Positions 18,486 to 27,437 of a DNA stretch of 64,000 nucleotides are shown one piece after another. The number at the start of each line of letters is the position of its first letter. Positions within the stretch are counted from its first letter, which is position 1. The position numbers were made by a program, and so were the translations under genes. Under the pieces are notes generated by a model. The model was not told where the DNA came from, did no database searches, and saw nothing but the letters and a program-made list of their open reading frames with translations. Location: contig NZ_AP021879.1 of assembly GCF_009689005.1 (NCBI RefSeq), positions 1,550,001 through 1,614,000 on the forward strand. The letters run 5' to 3'. This DNA comes from Desulfosarcina ovata subsp. ovata (lineage in GTDB: Bacteria > Desulfobacterota > Desulfobacteria > Desulfobacterales > Desulfosarcinaceae).

Positions 18486-19778
18486 ATGGAATCGATCATT
18501 ATGCTCGCCATCCTGTTCGGATTGCTCCTTTTGCGCATTCCCATCTACATCTGTCTTTACTTCACCGGCGTCCTGGGGCTGTGGATTTTCACTAGCATGG
18601 ATTTCATGTTCGTGGCCCAGACCGTGCTGAAGAAAATCGACAACTTCTCGCTGATCTGCATTCCCTTTTTCATCTTCATGGGTTCGGTCATGGTCCGCGG
18701 CCAGTCGGCCACCCGCCTGGTGCAGTTTGCCTGGAAGTTCGTTTCCTGGCTGCCCGGGGGGCTGGGCATCACCTCGGTCATCTCCTCGGGCGTCTTCGGC
18801 GCCATCAGCGGATCGGCCATCTCCACTGTAGTCACCATCGGCGGCGTCATCTTCCCCCACATGGACAAGTACAAGTATCCCAAGGCCTTTTCCGTGGGCC
18901 TGGTCACCGCCGCCTCCATTCTGGGCATCATCATCCCGCCCAGTATCATCATGATCATCTGTGCGCTCACCGCCGGTGAGTCCGTGGTGCGCCTCTTTGC
19001 CGCCGGCTACCTGCCCGGGGCGCTGATCATGCTGATGCTCTCCCTGTACGCCTGGTGGGAATCCCATCGCAAGGGCCTGGGCCGCGAGGCCCTGGAACGC
19101 TTCGATTTCAAGGGACTTCTCGACGCCGGCAAGAAGGCCTTCTTCGCCATTTTGATCATCTTCGTGCTCTTTGGCGGCATCTATTCCGGCGCCTTCACCG
19201 TCACCGAGGCATCGGTGGTGGCCTGCGTGCTGGTACTGATTGTCGAGATGGCCATTTACCGGGCGATCAAACTGTCCGATCTGAAGGAACTGCTTATCTC
19301 GACCGGCGTGGTCAGCGGGGCACTGGTGATCACCGTTTCCGGCGCGGGCGTCATTTCCGAGTACATCATCTTGCAGCAAATTCCCCAGAAACTGCTCGAA
19401 CTGGCCATGGCCCACATCCCCAACCCATCGCTGTTTCTGATCTTTACCTGCATCGTGCTTTTGATCGTGGGCACATTCATGGACCAGATCGGCGCGATCA
19501 TGATCCTGGTGCCGATCATGATGCCCATCGCCCGGCACATGGGCATCGATCCGATTCACTACTGCCTGTTGTTCAGCGTCGGGCTTGGTATCGGCTACAT
19601 CACCCCGCCCCTGGGACTTTTGCTTTACACGGCTCAGGCGGTGACGCGGGTCAGCTTCGTGCAGATCACCCGGGCGATTACCCCGGCCCTGCTCATTTAT
19701 ATCGTGGCCCTTTTCGTATTGGCCTTTGTCCCCTGGCTGACCACGTTCGTCCCCGATCTGATTTTGGGACCCAGGTAA
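18486..19778 (+). CDS. dctM: TRAP transporter large membrane subunit (DctM type)
   Basis: The 430-residue product is very hydrophobic, with about 12 membrane segments and the DctM motifs SGSAISTVVTIGGVIFPHM and FMDQIGAIMILVPIMMP. It forms the translocation channel with DctQ and receives substrate from the DctP protein at 14919. A strong terminator lies about 75 bp after its stop, so this ends the operon. Confidence 0.94.
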   Translation: MESIIMLAILFGLLLLRIPIYICLYFTGVLGLWIFTSMDFMFVAQTVLKKIDNFSLICIPFFIFMGSVMVRGQSATRLVQFAWKFVSWLPGGLGITSVISSGVFGAISGSAISTVVTIGGVIFPHMDKYKYPKAFSVGLVTAASILGIIIPPSIIMIICALTAGESVVRLFAAGYLPGALIMLMLSLYAWWESHRKGLGREALERFDFKGLLDAGKKAFFAILIIFVLFGGIYSGAFTVTEASVVACVLVLIVEMAIYRAIKLSDLKELLISTGVVSGALVITVSGAGVISEYIILQQIPQKLLELAMAHIPNPSLFLIFTCIVLLIVGTFMDQIGAIMILVPIMMPIARHMGIDPIHYCLLFSVGLGIGYITPPLGLLLYTAQAVTRVSFVQITRAITPALLIYIVALFVLAFVPWLTTFVPDLILGPR

Positions 19779-19853
19779 CCGGGAACGCCATTGAAAGAAA
19801 GGAATTTAAGACCAACCTGTTAAAAAATGCATATAATGCTATCAGCGATAAAA

Positions 19854-19887
19854 AAGGGCCCGCAGCCGTCATCGGTTGCAGGCCCTT
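19854..19887. terminator. Terminator between dctM and hemW
   Basis: AAGGGCC pairs with GGCCCTT, and the inner part (GCAGCC with GGTTGC) extends the stem; the plus strand continues TATTCCTTT and the minus strand has TTTTTTATCG. It serves two convergent units. Confidence 0.75.
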
Positions 19888-19933
19888 ATTCCTTTAAAGA
19901 CCGAGGGATCCTCATGTCAAAAACGCCGGACGA

Positions 19934-21136
19934 TTATTCAAGTGCTTGAATGAAAACATCGGCAACATGCTCCAACAACCGCATCCCCTGTGCGGTCAGC
20001 CGAACCCGCCTGGATGCCAACTGGATCAATCCACCATCGATCAGCGGCACCATCGCCTTCCTGAAGTAATCAAAAAAATCAATTGCGAATCGCTGCCTGA
20101 AATCCACCGTATCGATACCGTCGGTCTGGCGCAGACCAAGGTAGATGGCTTCGATCAGCTGCTGGTCGCGGGTCAGGCGCTCCTTCTCCGCCACCGGTAG
20201 CCGGCCGGCCGCAACATCGGCCAGGTAAGCCGCAAGATTCCGGTGGTTCCACCACCGACACTGATCCAGAAAACTGTGAGCCGCCGGCCCGAAGCCGAGA
20301 TAAGGTACGAAATTCCAGTATTTGCGATTGTGGCGTGAGCGAAGGTCGATTCCCTTCCCCGGATCTTGACGGGCAAAATTGGAAATCTCGTACTGCCGGT
20401 ACCCGTGGTCGTCCAGCCATTTGCACGTGAACACGAAAAGATCGCCGACCACGGCTTCGTCCGGAGAAGGGATCCGTCCCTGGTTCACGCGGTCGGCCAG
20501 CGGGGTTCCCGGCTCCAGGGTCAGGGTGTAGCAGGAGAGATGCTCACTTTTAAGGCGGGTCACATCGGCCAGCTCCGCCCGCCATGCTTCCCGGCTCTGG
20601 CCGGGAATGCCGTAAATCAGGTCCAGGCCAACATTGTCGAATCCCGCCTGCCGTGCCCACCGGTAGGTATTGCGCGCCTGCTCGGCGGTATGGATGCGGC
20701 CGAGAAAACCAAGGGTCCGGTCATTGGTGGATTGTAGACCGATGTTCAGGCGATTGATGCCGGCGTTACGGAAACCGTGCAACGAATCCAGACTGACCGT
20801 TCCCGGATTGACCTCCAGGGTCACTTCCGAATCGGGCATCATATTGAATGCATCATGGACGGCGCCCAGAATACGTTCGATCTGGCCGGGCGTCAGGATT
20901 GACGGGGTACCGCCGCCGAAATAGACCGTATCGGCCGATGGCACCCGGCCACGCCGGCGTTTCAGTTCTTTTAACAGCGCATCGACAAAATTCGGTATGC
21001 GGTCGCTGTCCGTAACCGAGTAGAAATCGCAATAGGGGCATTTGGCCCGGCAGAACGGCACATGGATATAAATTCCTGCAGGGGCGGTATCTGTACCAAG
21101 TGCGGCCTGCGTATCCGTTGCGCGTTCATTTTGCAT
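19934..21136 (-). CDS. hemW: HemW-type radical SAM heme chaperone (coproporphyrinogen oxidase-like)
   Basis: The 400-residue protein starts its radical-SAM core with IYIHVPFCRAKCPYCDFYS, giving the CX3CX2C cluster motif, followed by YFGGGTPS and the HemN_C-like C-terminal domain. HemW proteins bind heme and insert it into targets; they were long misnamed oxygen-independent coproporphyrinogen oxidase. The frame stays open far upstream through the kor genes, but the start at 21136 is the first ATG giving a normal N-terminus. It lies 47 bp after korC on the same strand and may be read through from that operon. Confidence 0.92.
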   Translation of the reverse strand: MQNERATDTQAALGTDTAPAGIYIHVPFCRAKCPYCDFYSVTDSDRIPNFVDALLKELKRRRGRVPSADTVYFGGGTPSILTPGQIERILGAVHDAFNMMPDSEVTLEVNPGTVSLDSLHGFRNAGINRLNIGLQSTNDRTLGFLGRIHTAEQARNTYRWARQAGFDNVGLDLIYGIPGQSREAWRAELADVTRLKSEHLSCYTLTLEPGTPLADRVNQGRIPSPDEAVVGDLFVFTCKWLDDHGYRQYEISNFARQDPGKGIDLRSRHNRKYWNFVPYLGFGPAAHSFLDQCRWWNHRNLAAYLADVAAGRLPVAEKERLTRDQQLIEAIYLGLRQTDGIDTVDFRQRFAIDFFDYFRKAMVPLIDGGLIQLASRRVRLTAQGMRLLEHVADVFIQALE

Positions 21137-21183
21137 GCAAGCATTCTGTCGGGGCGACCGGCCGGTGGCCCCGACATATCCGT

Positions 21184-21723
21184 TTATGCGGTTTTGCCCA
21201 ATTCCAGCCCCAGCTCCAAAGCCTGCCGGTTCATATCCAGAAAGCCGGCCGGGATGCGCGTCTCCAAAGCTTTCATGATCGACTCGGGGCGCACCAGGTC
21301 GGTCAGGCCCACGATGGCGCCCAGCATGCAGATGTTGAACACGATCGGCTTGCCGATCCGCTCCATCACCGTTTCGTACATGGGCAGCTCGCGCTGGATC
21401 GCGTCCACCTTGAGCTGGGGCTTCACATAGCGCGGATCGGTGAGCAGCATTCCCCCGGGACGGATAATGCCGTAAAACGTGTTGTATGCCTCCTGGGTCA
21501 GGCAGACCAGCACGTTGGGCTGGATCACCTTGGGGAAGTTGATCGGGGTGTCGGCGATGATCACATCGCTGCGCGTGGCCCCGCCACGGGCCGCCGCGCC
21601 GTAGGCCTGGGTCTGGACCGCCTCCAGCCCGTCGTAAAGCACCGCCGCCTCGGCCAAAATAATCGCCGCCGTGATCACCCCCTGCCCGCCGGAGCCTGAA
21701 AATACCATCCTGCATCGTTCCAT
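21184..21723 (-). CDS. korC: 2-oxoacid:ferredoxin oxidoreductase, gamma subunit
   Basis: A 179-residue gamma-type subunit: VFSGSGGQGVITAAIILAEA at the start, GGATRSDVIIADTPINFPKV in the middle. This domain binds CoA in the oxidoreductase complex. It follows the beta gene with no intergenic space (stop and start adjacent), and the order D-A-B-C matches KorDABC (2-oxoglutarate) enzymes. An indolepyruvate or branched-chain variant cannot be excluded. Confidence 0.88.
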   Translation of the reverse strand: MERCRMVFSGSGGQGVITAAIILAEAAVLYDGLEAVQTQAYGAAARGGATRSDVIIADTPINFPKVIQPNVLVCLTQEAYNTFYGIIRPGGMLLTDPRYVKPQLKVDAIQRELPMYETVMERIGKPIVFNICMLGAIVGLTDLVRPESIMKALETRIPAGFLDMNRQALELGLELGKTA

Positions 21724-22527
21724 CTATTTTCCTCCCATGGCCCGCTCGATGATCCGGTTGTACTCGCTGCAGTACTCGGGCTTGTCCACCTGCACAAAAA
21801 TCCCCCGCTCGATCAACTCCGGGTTCGCCTGCTTGGCCTTGGATCCGATGGGTGTGGTCATGGCTTTCATCTGCTTCATCATCTCCACCGCCCCGCCCTG
21901 CTTGTTCTTGCGGCCGAAGTAGGTCGGGCACTGGCTCATGATCTCCACCACCGAAAAGCCCTCGTGCAGCACCGCCTCGCGGATCAGCTCGGCCATCTGC
22001 TGCACGTGATAGGTGGTCGTGCGGGCCACGAACGTCGCCCCGGCCGCCCTGGCCATCGCCACGATGTCGAACCCCTGGTCGATGTTCGAGTATGGTGCCG
22101 TGGTGGCCATCATCCCCGGGCCGGTAAGGGGCGAGTACTGACCGCCGGTCATGCCGTAGATGCGGTTGTTCATCACGATCGCCGTAATGTCGATGTTGCG
22201 CCGGGCCGCATGAATGAAGTGGTTGCCGCCGATGGCCAGGGCATCGCCGTCGCCCATGGGCACGATCACGTTCAGCTCCGGCTGGCTCAATTTCACCCCC
22301 GTGGCAAAGGCCAGCGCCCGGCCATGGATCGTGTGCAGGGTGTGAAAATCCACGTATCCCGAGATGCGCGACGAGCAGCCGATGCCCGAAACCATCACGA
22401 TCTCGTTGCGGCTCATGCCCAGCTGCTCCACTGCCCGGATCATCCCGTTGAGCACGATCCCGTGGCCGCAGCCAGGGCACCACATGTGCGGGAAAAAGCG
22501 CTGCCGGATGTAATCCTGAACTGCCAT
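21724..22527 (-). CDS. korB: 2-oxoacid:ferredoxin oxidoreductase, beta (thiamine diphosphate) subunit
   Basis: The 267-residue subunit carries the cluster/TPP motif MWCPGCGHGIVLNGM and the TPP/Mg motif GDGDALAIGGNHFIHAARRN followed later by IVMNN. It holds TPP and decarboxylates the 2-oxoacid, passing electrons to ferredoxin. Adjacent alpha and gamma genes complete the enzyme. In an anaerobe this can run in oxidation or in reductive carboxylation. Confidence 0.92.
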   Translation of the reverse strand: MAVQDYIRQRFFPHMWCPGCGHGIVLNGMIRAVEQLGMSRNEIVMVSGIGCSSRISGYVDFHTLHTIHGRALAFATGVKLSQPELNVIVPMGDGDALAIGGNHFIHAARRNIDITAIVMNNRIYGMTGGQYSPLTGPGMMATTAPYSNIDQGFDIVAMARAAGATFVARTTTYHVQQMAELIREAVLHEGFSVVEIMSQCPTYFGRKNKQGGAVEMMKQMKAMTTPIGSKAKQANPELIERGIFVQVDKPEYCSEYNRIIERAMGGK

Positions 22528-22528
22528 C

Positions 22529-23677
22529 TTATACCCCCTTGCCCTTGATCAGGCGCAGTATCTGCTTGATGTCCGTGGGGGTGATAAACGCCCCGTCGAT
22601 GCGGTTGGCCAGAAACACCCGCTCGGGGTGCGCCACCACGTGCTTGACCATCTGGCACACCTGGCCCATGTTCATCTCCACCACCACCGTGGTCCGGGCC
22701 GGGCTGCAGGTCTCGCGCACCACATCCGCCGGAAACGGCCACAGGGTCTGCAGTTCCAGCAGGCCGATCTTATGGCCCCGGGAACGCAGCCCCTCCACCA
22801 CGTGCAGGGCCGAGCGTGCCGACGAGCCGTAGCTCACCAGCACCGTGTCGGCGTCGTCCAGGTAGAAGGTTTTGTAACGCGCCATCTGCCCGGCGTTGTT
22901 CTCGATCTTGTCCACCAGGTGGCGCAACAGGCCGTGCACGATCGTGGGGTTGTCCGAAGGGAAACCCCACATGTCGTGCACCAGGCCGGTGACGTTAAAG
23001 CGGTGTACCCCGCCAAAATCGCTCATGGGCAGGCGTCCGTCTTCCCGGGGCAGGTAGGGGTGGTAGTCCACGCCCTCGCGCACCATCGTGCGCAGCCGCT
23101 CCACCAGCGGAATCTCACCCGCCTCGGGAATCTCCAGCCGCTCGCGCATGTGCCCCACCACCTCGTCGAACAGCAGCACCACCGGCGTCCGGTAGGTCTC
23201 GGCGATGTTGAACGCCTCCACGGTCATGGCAAACACGTCCTGGTGGTTGGAGGCGGTCAGGGCCACGATGCTGTGGTCCCCGTGGGTACCCCAGCGCGCC
23301 TGCATCACATCCCCCTGGCTGACATGCGTCGGTACCCCCGTAGACGGGCCGCCGCGCTGTACGTTGACGATCACGCAGGGGATTTCGGCCATCACCGCAT
23401 ACCCCAGGGCCTCCTGCTTGAGCGAAAACCCCGGGCCGGATGTGGCCGTGAGTACCTTCTTGCCGGTCAGCGACGCCCCGATAATGGCGCACATGCTGGC
23501 GATTTCGTCTTCCATCTGGATGAACTTGCCACCCTTTTGGGGCAGCCGCGCCGACAGATGCTCGGCGATCTCCGTGGATGGGGTGATCGGGTAGCCGGCG
23601 AAAAACTCCAGCCCCGCGTACAGGGCCCCTTCCACGCAGGCCTCGTTGCCCTGAATGAATTTGACTTGTCTGGTCAT
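22529..23677 (-). CDS. korA: 2-oxoacid:ferredoxin oxidoreductase, alpha subunit
   Basis: A 382-residue pyrimidine-binding/transketolase-like subunit: QGNEACVEGALYAGLEFFAG and YPITPSTEIAEHLS at the N-terminus, LTATSGPGFSLKQEALGYAV and RGGPSTGVPT in the body. These are the standard marks of Kor/Vor alpha subunits. It overlaps nothing and is 1 bp from korB. GC and codon use match the core genome. Confidence 0.93.
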   Translation of the reverse strand: MTRQVKFIQGNEACVEGALYAGLEFFAGYPITPSTEIAEHLSARLPQKGGKFIQMEDEIASMCAIIGASLTGKKVLTATSGPGFSLKQEALGYAVMAEIPCVIVNVQRGGPSTGVPTHVSQGDVMQARWGTHGDHSIVALTASNHQDVFAMTVEAFNIAETYRTPVVLLFDEVVGHMRERLEIPEAGEIPLVERLRTMVREGVDYHPYLPREDGRLPMSDFGGVHRFNVTGLVHDMWGFPSDNPTIVHGLLRHLVDKIENNAGQMARYKTFYLDDADTVLVSYGSSARSALHVVEGLRSRGHKIGLLELQTLWPFPADVVRETCSPARTTVVVEMNMGQVCQMVKHVVAHPERVFLANRIDGAFITPTDIKQILRLIKGKGV

Positions 23678-23737
23678 GGAATTGCCTTTGAATGCCTGGG
23701 TTGATACGTGCGGTTCCTGGTCATGGGGTGTCGCCGT

Positions 23738-23765
23738 GTAGGGGCGAAAGATTTTTCGCCCCTAC
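23738..23765. repeat. Perfect 12-bp-arm palindrome spanning the korD stop codon
   Basis: GTAGGGGCGAAA (23738-23749) and TTTCGCCCCTAC (23754-23765) with a 4-base loop. The TAG stop of the ferredoxin gene lies within the outer arm. Similar GTAGGGGCG palindromes are common intergenic repeats in many bacteria, so this is probably a REP-like unit or an intra-operon hairpin. Confidence 0.7.
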
Positions 23766-23983
23766 GATGGAACCGGAACATCTTCCGTTTCGACGGTGAT
23801 GGCCAGGTCCGGGCAGCGCAGCTCGCACAGCCGGCAGGCAATGCAGTCTTCAAGGCGCACCGCCACCGCCTTGTCTTCCCGGTCCAGCTCCAGCACCTTC
23901 TTCGGGCAGAAGGCCACGCAGATCCCGCATCCCTTGCACCACTCCCGGTTGATTCGATGGGACTTGAGTTTTTGCTTTGACAT
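23762..23983 (-). CDS. korD: 2-oxoacid:ferredoxin oxidoreductase, delta (ferredoxin) subunit
   Basis: A 73-residue protein with two four-cysteine clusters, WCKGCGICVAFCPKKV and CIACRLCELRCPDL, each binding one [4Fe-4S] centre. It passes electrons from the TPP subunit to free ferredoxin. I chose the ATG at 23983, preceded by AGGGGA, over an upstream in-frame start. It is the first gene of the korDABC operon. The next gene, korA, begins after an 84-bp spacer with a palindrome, which could set the subunit ratio. Confidence 0.92.
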   Translation of the reverse strand: MSKQKLKSHRINREWCKGCGICVAFCPKKVLELDREDKAVAVRLEDCIACRLCELRCPDLAITVETEDVPVPS

Positions 23984-24332
23984 GTCTTTCCCCTGCCATT
24001 TGGGGCCACGAACAAGCGGGTTCACCCATCTTTTTCGCAACCGGTATGTCTCTGTTCGGCAACGGCCATTGCCGGGGCCCTGAAATGGTGCCCGTCATAA
24101 AAGCTGATCCGGCACTTGTCAATAAAAAGCCGGATTATCCGTACACTTTTTTCCTATCGGCAAGAGCCGATCATTTCTTGAAAACCGTGAGTGAACAGGC
24201 GGGTGGGATGGGTGGACGATAGGTGGGAAGACAGGGAGGATAGAGGCTGTGTTCGGTCGGCGTGCCGGGCGTCGCTCCATGGCGGGAAGTGCCGCCCGGC
24301 ATGCCGTTATCCATCGATCGCCTTCGGAGGGC

Positions 24333-26312
24333 TCACTCTTCGACAGATACGAAACGTCCCGATGCCTCTTCTCTGGATCTGGCAGCCGAGAATTTCAGAT
24401 AGACAAACAGTGCACCGAACACACCCAGCCCCAGAAGACGCCACCTCAGATCGACCATGAGGAGCGAAAAGGTCACCAGCACGGCGATGGTTCGCTCAGC
24501 GGCATTCAACTTTCTGACCAGATACCCCTGGGTCATGGCCGACAGGGCAACGACCCCCACGGCGGATATGAAAATCACGGCGATGTTGGCAAGCAATCCC
24601 TTGCCCAACAGAAGTTCCGGATTGAAAATGAACCAGTACGGAATGAAAAAGGCGGAAAGATCCAAGGAGAGCGCCGTCACCGCGGTCTTGAACGGATTGG
24701 ATCCGGATATTCCGGAACCGGCATAGGCCGCCAGGGCCACGGGCGGCGTGATGGCGGAAATTATACCGAAATAGAAGATGAACAGATGCGACGCCAGAAC
24801 CGGGAAACCCAGGTTGGTCAATACCGGTGCGGCCAGTACGGCCAGTACGATGTAACAGGCCGATGTGGGCAGCCCCATCCCCAGGATCAGCGATGCCACC
24901 ATGGTCATCAACAGAGCGATGATGATGTTGCCATTGGCCAGCACCTCGATCAGGGTGGCGAACTTAAGACCGATGCCGGTCAGGGTGACCACCCCCACAA
25001 CGATTCCTGCACAGGCACACGCCGCACCGACGGTGGCCGTGTTGCGGCTGGCGAGTAGCAGCGCCTCGTAAACGGACTTCAGGCTCATGCGGGTCGATTT
25101 GCGCATTCCGCAGGAAACGATAATGGTCAAGGTTCCCCAAAATGCCGCCCTGAGCGGCGTGATGTCCATGAGCAGCAGGGTGACCAGCACCACCAGTGAA
25201 AAGATGTGCTGCCAGTCTTTCTTCAGCAATTCCCTGGCATTGGGCAGATCCTCGGCATTGCCGGGTTTCAGGCCCATGCGTTTGGCCCGGAAATGGATCG
25301 AAATGAAAATGGCGAAATAGTAAAGCGCGGCCGGCACCGCCGCCGACACCATGATGAACTTGTAGGGAATATTGGTGAACACGGCCATGATAAAGGCCGC
25401 AGCCCCCATGATCGGCGGCATGAGCTGACCACCTGACGAAGCCGAGGCTTCGACGGCCGCGGCAAAGCTCGGCCGGAAACCGACGCTTTTCATCAATGGG
25501 ATGGTAAACGCGCCGGTGGTCACGGTATTGGCAACGGCGCTGCCGGAAATGGAGCCCATGAGGCCGCTGGCAAACACCGACGCCTTTGCCGGTCCGCCCA
25601 GCATGCGACCGGTCAGGGCATAGGCCAGCTTGATAAAGAAGATGCCGCCACCGCTCTTTTCCAGAAACGCGCCGTAAAGGATGAACATGTATATGAAGGT
25701 CGCCGACACCCCTGCCGGTACACCGAAGATACCCTCGGTGGTCAGGTACATCTGAGCAACGATTCTCTCCAGGTCATATCCCCGGTGGCCGATCATGCTG
25801 GGCATATAAGGCCCCAGGAACGCGTAGAGCAGAAAGCAGCAGGCGATGATCGGCAAGGCCAGGCCGACCACCCGCCGGGTCATCTCCAGAAGCAAGACGA
25901 TCATGACCAGCCCGAAACCGATATCCCAGGCTTCGGGAAAGCCCGCGCGGCTCTGGATGGCCTCGTAATTCCACAACAGATACACCATGGACGTCAGCAT
26001 CAGCGCGGCAAAAGTCCGGTCCCAAAGGAAGACTTTCCGGCGGCCTTCCCCATCCGTATCGAACCGGCTGCTGACCGGGCGCAGGAAGAAGGTCAGCGCG
26101 CCCAAAAGGGATATGTGAATGATGCGCTGCTTGAGTGCAAAAAGCACCCCGAAACCGGCTGTCCAGATCTGAAATGCCGCCAGCAGCAGGGAAACGGCAA
26201 TGACCACTGCATAATCGGTCCCATTGGCAAAACGGGGAAACACCCGTTTTTCCTGCAACGCCATAACCGCTTTTAAATCCAGGGCGTTGGATGTCTTCTT
26301 GTCCGTATTCAT
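24333..26312 (-). CDS. Fused TRAP transporter permease (TAXI type, DctQM fusion)
   Basis: The protein of about 659 residues combines the 4-helix small subunit and the 12-helix large subunit of a TRAP transporter in one chain, as usual for TAXI systems. Visible motifs include LMGSISGSAVANTVTTGAFT, LMPPIMGAAAFIMA and GMGLPTSACYIVL. The start is uncertain: the ATG at 26312 has GGAG 9 bases upstream, whereas 26327 has none. The solute-binding partner is encoded 78 bp upstream in the same direction, and two CoA-transferase subunits precede that, so a carboxylate substrate is likely. Confidence 0.92.
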   Translation of the reverse strand: MNTDKKTSNALDLKAVMALQEKRVFPRFANGTDYAVVIAVSLLLAAFQIWTAGFGVLFALKQRIIHISLLGALTFFLRPVSSRFDTDGEGRRKVFLWDRTFAALMLTSMVYLLWNYEAIQSRAGFPEAWDIGFGLVMIVLLLEMTRRVVGLALPIIACCFLLYAFLGPYMPSMIGHRGYDLERIVAQMYLTTEGIFGVPAGVSATFIYMFILYGAFLEKSGGGIFFIKLAYALTGRMLGGPAKASVFASGLMGSISGSAVANTVTTGAFTIPLMKSVGFRPSFAAAVEASASSGGQLMPPIMGAAAFIMAVFTNIPYKFIMVSAAVPAALYYFAIFISIHFRAKRMGLKPGNAEDLPNARELLKKDWQHIFSLVVLVTLLLMDITPLRAAFWGTLTIIVSCGMRKSTRMSLKSVYEALLLASRNTATVGAACACAGIVVGVVTLTGIGLKFATLIEVLANGNIIIALLMTMVASLILGMGLPTSACYIVLAVLAAPVLTNLGFPVLASHLFIFYFGIISAITPPVALAAYAGSGISGSNPFKTAVTALSLDLSAFFIPYWFIFNPELLLGKGLLANIAVIFISAVGVVALSAMTQGYLVRKLNAAERTIAVLVTFSLLMVDLRWRLLGLGVFGALFVYLKFSAARSREEASGRFVSVEE

Positions 26313-26390
26313 ATTTTCCATCTCCATCCGATAGTTGCGTAACGTTTACAGATTCGGCAAGATCCGTTATCCGATGACAGTGAACGTCTG

Positions 26391-27356
26391 CTATAACGCC
26401 CCCATCTCCCGAAAGTATCTGGCCGCGCCGGGGTGCAGGTCGATGGGCACCTTCACCGCATTCTCAATGGTAATCTGGCTGGCCACCTGATGGACGTCGA
26501 GGAGTTTCTTCTGGCTTTCGAAAATGGTTTTGACCATATTATAGACGAGATCCTCGGGCAGTTCCCGGCGGCAAACCAGAACGTTCTGCACGCCCACGCC
26601 CGCCGTATCACCGGTGATGCCACCAATGCCGTTGTAGGCGCTCCCCTTGATGGTCACCTCGGAGTAGTAGGGATAGGCTTCCAGGGTTTTTTTGATCTCT
26701 CCATCGGTCAGCGGAATGAAGCGGACCTTGCGGGTGGATCCCAAATCGAGAACGGCCGATGCGGGGATGGCCACCGCCATGAAGCCGGCCTCGACCACAC
26801 CGTCGCGTAATCCCATGGCGGTTTCCGAAAACGACAGGAAGGCCGTTTTGATATCATCATAGGTGATGCCTTGGGTTTCGAGGATATTCTTGGCCATGTT
26901 CTCCGTCCCGCTGCCAAAGGCGCCCAAGGACACCTTCGCCCCTTTCAGGTCAGACAACTGATGGATGTCGGACTTGTCCAGAACCAGGATGTGCATGGGC
27001 GCGGGATAAACCGACATCATGGCCATGATGGGCAGTTCGCCCCGCTCCTTGAACTTACCCTCGCCTTTGTATGCGTCGTAGCAGACCCCGGCCATGGCGA
27101 AACCCATCTCGGCACGACCGCGGCCGACCAGGTTGCAGTTCTCCACCGAACCGCCGGTGGACTCGGCGGAAACATTGGAAATGCCTTTTTTGGTCAGTAC
27201 ATCGGCGATGCCGCCGCCCAGCGGGTAGTAGACGCCGCCGGTTCCGCCGGTCAGGATGGTCATGTATTTATACGATGCGGCTTCGCTGTCGCCCATACCG
27301 GCGACGGTAAACATAACTGCCAAAACAATAACAAGTGCCCAGTTCCTGGTCTTCAT
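26391..27356 (-). CDS. TAXI-family TRAP solute-binding protein
   Basis: A 321-residue exported protein. The signal peptide (MKTRNWALVIVLAVMFTVAG, then a probable site after SEA) is followed by the TAXI hallmark YKYMTILTGGTGGVYYPLGG. Internal SLGAFGSGTENMA is also typical. It binds the solute in the periplasm for the fused permease downstream. The ATG at 27356 has AAAGGAG upstream, so I dropped the 15-residue extension. The ligand is not predictable from sequence. Confidence 0.93.
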   Translation of the reverse strand: MKTRNWALVIVLAVMFTVAGMGDSEAASYKYMTILTGGTGGVYYPLGGGIADVLTKKGISNVSAESTGGSVENCNLVGRGRAEMGFAMAGVCYDAYKGEGKFKERGELPIMAMMSVYPAPMHILVLDKSDIHQLSDLKGAKVSLGAFGSGTENMAKNILETQGITYDDIKTAFLSFSETAMGLRDGVVEAGFMAVAIPASAVLDLGSTRKVRFIPLTDGEIKKTLEAYPYYSEVTIKGSAYNGIGGITGDTAGVGVQNVLVCRRELPEDLVYNMVKTIFESQKKLLDVHQVASQITIENAVKVPIDLHPGAARYFREMGAL

Positions 27357-27437
27357 GTGCTGCTCCTTTGGTCGATGGTAGTTGTTGCCCCAATGTTGCA
27401 TAAAAAGTTGTCAAACCTACGGTATCTTGTGGTTGGC

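Noticed and set aside
17955..19559. A 534-residue minus-strand open frame opposite dctQ and dctM
   Set aside because: Its composition (His, Asp, Gln and Gly rich, no domain) is that of a shadow of the highly hydrophobic DctM coding strand.
21137..22483. A very long minus-strand open frame that would extend hemW through the kor genes to 849 residues
   Set aside because: The upstream part is Gly/Arg/Ala/Asp-rich noise antisense-phase to korB and korC, which have clear family motifs. HemW starts normally at 21136.
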